Shown: piece after piece, positions 14,772-17,013 of the stretch
How positions within the stretch are numbered: position 1 is the first letter of the stretch
How the letters are laid out: each line of letters starts with the position of its first letter
From: UBA668 sp966112835
Lineage (GTDB): Bacteria > Actinomycetota > Acidimicrobiia > Acidimicrobiales > Ilumatobacteraceae
Assembly: GCA_966112835.1 (NCBI GenBank)
Contig: CBHWEI010000055.1
Coordinates: 1-17,013 of the forward strand
Reading direction: 5' to 3'
Length of the DNA stretch: 17,013 bases
Notes under the pieces: model-generated
The model's database searches: none
What the model was told of the DNA's origin: nothing
Seen by the model: the letters and a program-made list of their open reading frames with translations, nothing else
Made by a program: the position numbers and the translations under genes

Positions 14772-16939
14772 AGGGCGACGGCGTGGTGGGCGGCGTCGGG
14801 GTCGGCGGCGTGGCGGGCGACCGAGATGGTGTGCGCGCCGGTGGCGGGCTGCCACGTGCGGTTGTCGGTGTCGCGGGTGGACAGCTGGTCGAGCGGCACG
14901 ACCACCTCGAACGGCGCGTCGGCGCCGGCAGCCACGTCGACCCGGGCGAAGCCGACCAGACGCTGCGGTGCCTCGGGGTCGGGCAGCGTGGCGTACACCT
15001 GCACCACGTCGGCGCCGTCGCGGCCTCCGGTGTTGTGCACGGTGCCGCGCACCACCAGGCACGGGCCGTCGACCGTGACCGCTGTGTCGCCAAGCGCGAA
15101 CGACGTGTACGACAGGCCGAACCCGAACGGGAACGCCGGGGCGATGCCCTGGCGCTGCGCCCGCCACCAGCCGTGCCAACGGTCGTAGGTGAACGTGGTG
15201 GCGTCGCGGTCGAACGGCACCAGGTCGGCTTCGTCGACCGGGACGGTGAATGGCAGGCGGGCCGACGGAGCGACCGTGCCGAACAGCACGTCGGCCAGGC
15301 CGCCGCCGGCCTCGGCGCCGCCGTACCAGGCCTGCACCATCGCCGGCACCTGGTGGATCCACTCGGTGGACACGACGGCGCTGCCCGCCTGCACCACGAC
15401 GACGGTGCGCGGATTGGCGGCGGCGACGGCCCGCACCAGGGCCACGTCGTCGGGCAGCAGGCGCAGTGACTCGCGGTCGCCGCCGCGGCTGAACATGCGC
15501 GGGCGATCGGCCATGCGCGGCGGCTTGGTGGTGTGCGGCAGGCCCTCCAGGCCGGCCTGGAACCGGTCGACCACGTCGGGCTCGTCGGCGGGAGGGAACA
15601 GGGCCATGAGCGACGAGTCGGTCTCGCCGATGTACTCGCCCTCGTCGACGTAGGTGTAACCGACCACGACGATGGCGACGTCGGCGTCGGCGGCCACGCG
15701 TGCGGCCTCGGCTAGGTCGCTGCCGTCGTGATGCGTGACGGCGGCGCACGCGTCGCGGATGCCATCGAGCACGGTGCGGCACGACAGGTCCCACACGTCG
15801 CTCGAGCCGCCGTCGCCGATGTTGACGGTGTCGGCCAGTCGCCCCACCACGGCCACGCGGGCCGACGGGTCGACCGGCAGCAGCGGCGTGCCGTCAACCG
15901 GCTCGTTGCGCAACAGCACCACCGCACGCGCTGCGGCCTCGCGGGCGAGGGCCCGGTGGGCGGGTGAGCCCAACACGTCGGCCTGCGGCGCACCGGAGAT
16001 GACGCGGTCGAACCGCAACAACGTGGCGATGGTGCGGGTGACGCTGCGGTCGACGTCGGCCCAGGTCACCTCGCCGCGCTCGATGGCCGCGGGCAGGTGC
16101 TGCTGGCGCACCATGCGGTACGGCATCTCGATGTCGAGCCCGGCGGTGACCGACGGCCCGGCGTCGCGCAGGCCCAGGATCCAGTCGCTGATGACGAAGC
16201 CCTGGAAGCCCCACTCGTCGCGCAGCACATCGGTGAGCAGCGCGTGGCTCTGACCGCACCACTCACCGTTCACGCTGTTGTAGGCGGACATCACCGAGGC
16301 GACGCCCTCGTCGACGACACGCCGGAAGTGGGGGAGGAACACCTCGTGCAGGGCCACGTCGTCGACCTGGATGTCGACGCTGAAGCGGGCGTTCTCCATG
16401 GAGTTGCAGGCGAAGTGCTTCATGCACGCCATCACGTGGCGCTGCAGGCCGCGGGTGAACGCGGCGCCGAACTCGCCCACGTGGTGCGGGTCCTCGCCGT
16501 AGGTCTCCTGCGCACGCCCCCACGCCGGGTGGCGGAGCAGGTTGATGCACACCGCACCCGTCAGGTTGGCGCCGATGGCCTTCAGCTCGCTGCCGATGGC
16601 GTCGCCGATGCGCTCCTCCAGCTCCAGGTCCCACGTGGCGCCGCGGGCCATGGGCACCGGGAACGCGGTGGCGTTGCCCACCACGGCGCCACGCGGCCCG
16701 TCGGAGAAGCGGATGCCCGGCACACCGACGCGGTCGAGCTCGGCGCCGGTGAACACGGCCTTGTGGTAGCCGTCGTCGGACAGGAACTTCAGGCCGGCCC
16801 AGGTGGGCGCGTCCCCGTCGAGGCACCACAACTTCTCGTACTCCGAGAGCGTCGCGACGAGCGCGGCAGCGGCGTCGTGGGCGGACATTCCCTGCTCGAC
16901 GGCGCGGCGAGCGTCGTCGAAGGTGCTGATGGTGCTCAT
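14768..16939 (-). CDS. Glycoside hydrolase family 3 (beta-glucosidase-like)
   Basis: GH3 enzymes release terminal sugars from beta-glycosides by a retaining mechanism. The 723-residue product shows the family's domains: TIM-barrel (about 45-320) with FSDGPRG (78-84), HPAWGRAQETYGEDPHH (137-153), MKHFACNS (173-180), MSAYNSVNG (217-225) and the nucleophile Asp252 in GFVISDW; an alpha/beta sandwich (about 335-600) with AAARAVVLLRN and the DRESLRLLP segment; and a C-terminal fibronectin III-like domain (about 625-715) starting near FPFGFGLSYTSF. An insert between EGEYIGETDSS and FSRGGDRESL may shape the active site. There is no signal peptide, so it is probably cytoplasmic and acts on imported sugars. 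ATG 16939 has GGGGGA 4 nt upstream. It begins 21 nt after a tRNA gene. The exact sugar specificity is unknown. Confidence 0.95.
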   Translation of the reverse strand: MSTISTFDDARRAVEQGMSAHDAAAALVATLSEYEKLWCLDGDAPTWAGLKFLSDDGYHKAVFTGAELDRVGVPGIRFSDGPRGAVVGNATAFPVPMARGATWDLELEERIGDAIGSELKAIGANLTGAVCINLLRHPAWGRAQETYGEDPHHVGEFGAAFTRGLQRHVMACMKHFACNSMENARFSVDIQVDDVALHEVFLPHFRRVVDEGVASVMSAYNSVNGEWCGQSHALLTDVLRDEWGFQGFVISDWILGLRDAGPSVTAGLDIEMPYRMVRQQHLPAAIERGEVTWADVDRSVTRTIATLLRFDRVISGAPQADVLGSPAHRALAREAAARAVVLLRNEPVDGTPLLPVDPSARVAVVGRLADTVNIGDGGSSDVWDLSCRTVLDGIRDACAAVTHHDGSDLAEAARVAADADVAIVVVGYTYVDEGEYIGETDSSLMALFPPADEPDVVDRFQAGLEGLPHTTKPPRMADRPRMFSRGGDRESLRLLPDDVALVRAVAAANPRTVVVVQAGSAVVSTEWIHQVPAMVQAWYGGAEAGGGLADVLFGTVAPSARLPFTVPVDEADLVPFDRDATTFTYDRWHGWWRAQRQGIAPAFPFGFGLSYTSFALGDTAVTVDGPCLVVRGTVHNTGGRDGADVVQVYATLPDPEAPQRLVGFARVDVAAGADAPFEVVVPLDQLSTRDTDNRTWQPATGAHTISVARHAADPDAAHHAVAL

Positions 16940-16959
16940 CGTTCCCCCATGAGCTGAAC

Positions 16960-17013
16960 TGGCGCCCCCGGAAGGATTCGAACCTCCGACACACGGTTCC
17001 GGAAACCGTTGCT
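16960..17013 (-). tRNA. tRNA-Arg (anticodon CCG), 5' half outside the window
   Basis: The minus strand shows the 3' part of a tRNA with encoded CCA (16962-16960). The anticodon arm is ACGGT, loop TTCCGGA, ACCGT, giving anticodon CCG for Arg codon CGG. The T arm GGAGG-TTCGAAT-CCTTC and the acceptor strand CGGGGGC with discriminator G are intact. The D arm and the 5' acceptor strand lie beyond the right edge. Confidence 0.95.

Noticed and set aside
16097..16957. 286-codon plus-strand frame over the GH3 start
   Set aside because: Antisense shadow of a convincing GH3 gene, with Val/His/Gly-rich composition and no family motif.

Overview
This is a GC-rich bacterial window with frequent GTG starts and gene overlaps. 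It looks like chromosome from an actinobacterium; Acidimicrobiia or Ilumatobacter-like is only a guess. The main support is a locally conserved actinobacterial neighbourhood: a YabN-MazG fusion, a SurA-like lipoprotein, enolase and a DivIC/FtsB-type septum protein. Several genes also carry a TAnnnT -10 element 6-7 nt before the ATG, a pattern typical of leaderless actinobacterial genes. No stretch longer than 300 bases lacks a gene, and I see no insertion sequence, CRISPR array or prophage.

Layout. (1) 1-3471, minus strand: eno, then a DivIC/FtsB-like gene, then the 5' two thirds of a form II CoxL-like molybdenum hydroxylase that runs off the left edge. (2) 3560-5832, plus strand: two unrecognised multi-pass membrane proteins, the second with a long Ala/Pro-rich tail; they sit between eno and mazG. 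(3) 5816-10444, minus strand: a tight cluster transcribed as lipoprotein, SulP transporter with STAS domain, SurA-like lipoprotein, then mazG (gaps of 25 and 18 nt, then a 4-nt overlap). (4) 10508-11512, plus strand: glutaminase glsA, divergent from the lipoprotein. (5) 11543-13345, minus strand: a membrane-anchored alpha/beta hydrolase. (6) 13425-14656, minus strand: a peroxiredoxin and a VIT1/CCC1-type metal transporter, overlapping by ATGA. (7) 14768-16939, minus strand: a GH3 glycosidase that starts 21 nt after a tRNA-Arg(CCG), which is cut by the right edge.

The main discovery is in block 6. The peroxiredoxin reading frame (14656 to 14183) is full length for the BCP/PrxQ family, but carries an in-frame TGA at 14525-14527 exactly where the catalytic (peroxidatic) cysteine of the TPGC motif belongs. 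The rest of the frame is intact and contains no cysteine at all. A short hairpin with a GU in its loop lies 23-24 nt after the TGA, as expected for a bacterial SECIS element. I read this as a selenocysteine peroxiredoxin, which a standard gene caller would truncate or call a pseudogene. It is coupled to a putative Fe/Mn transporter, suggesting a small peroxide and metal handling operon.
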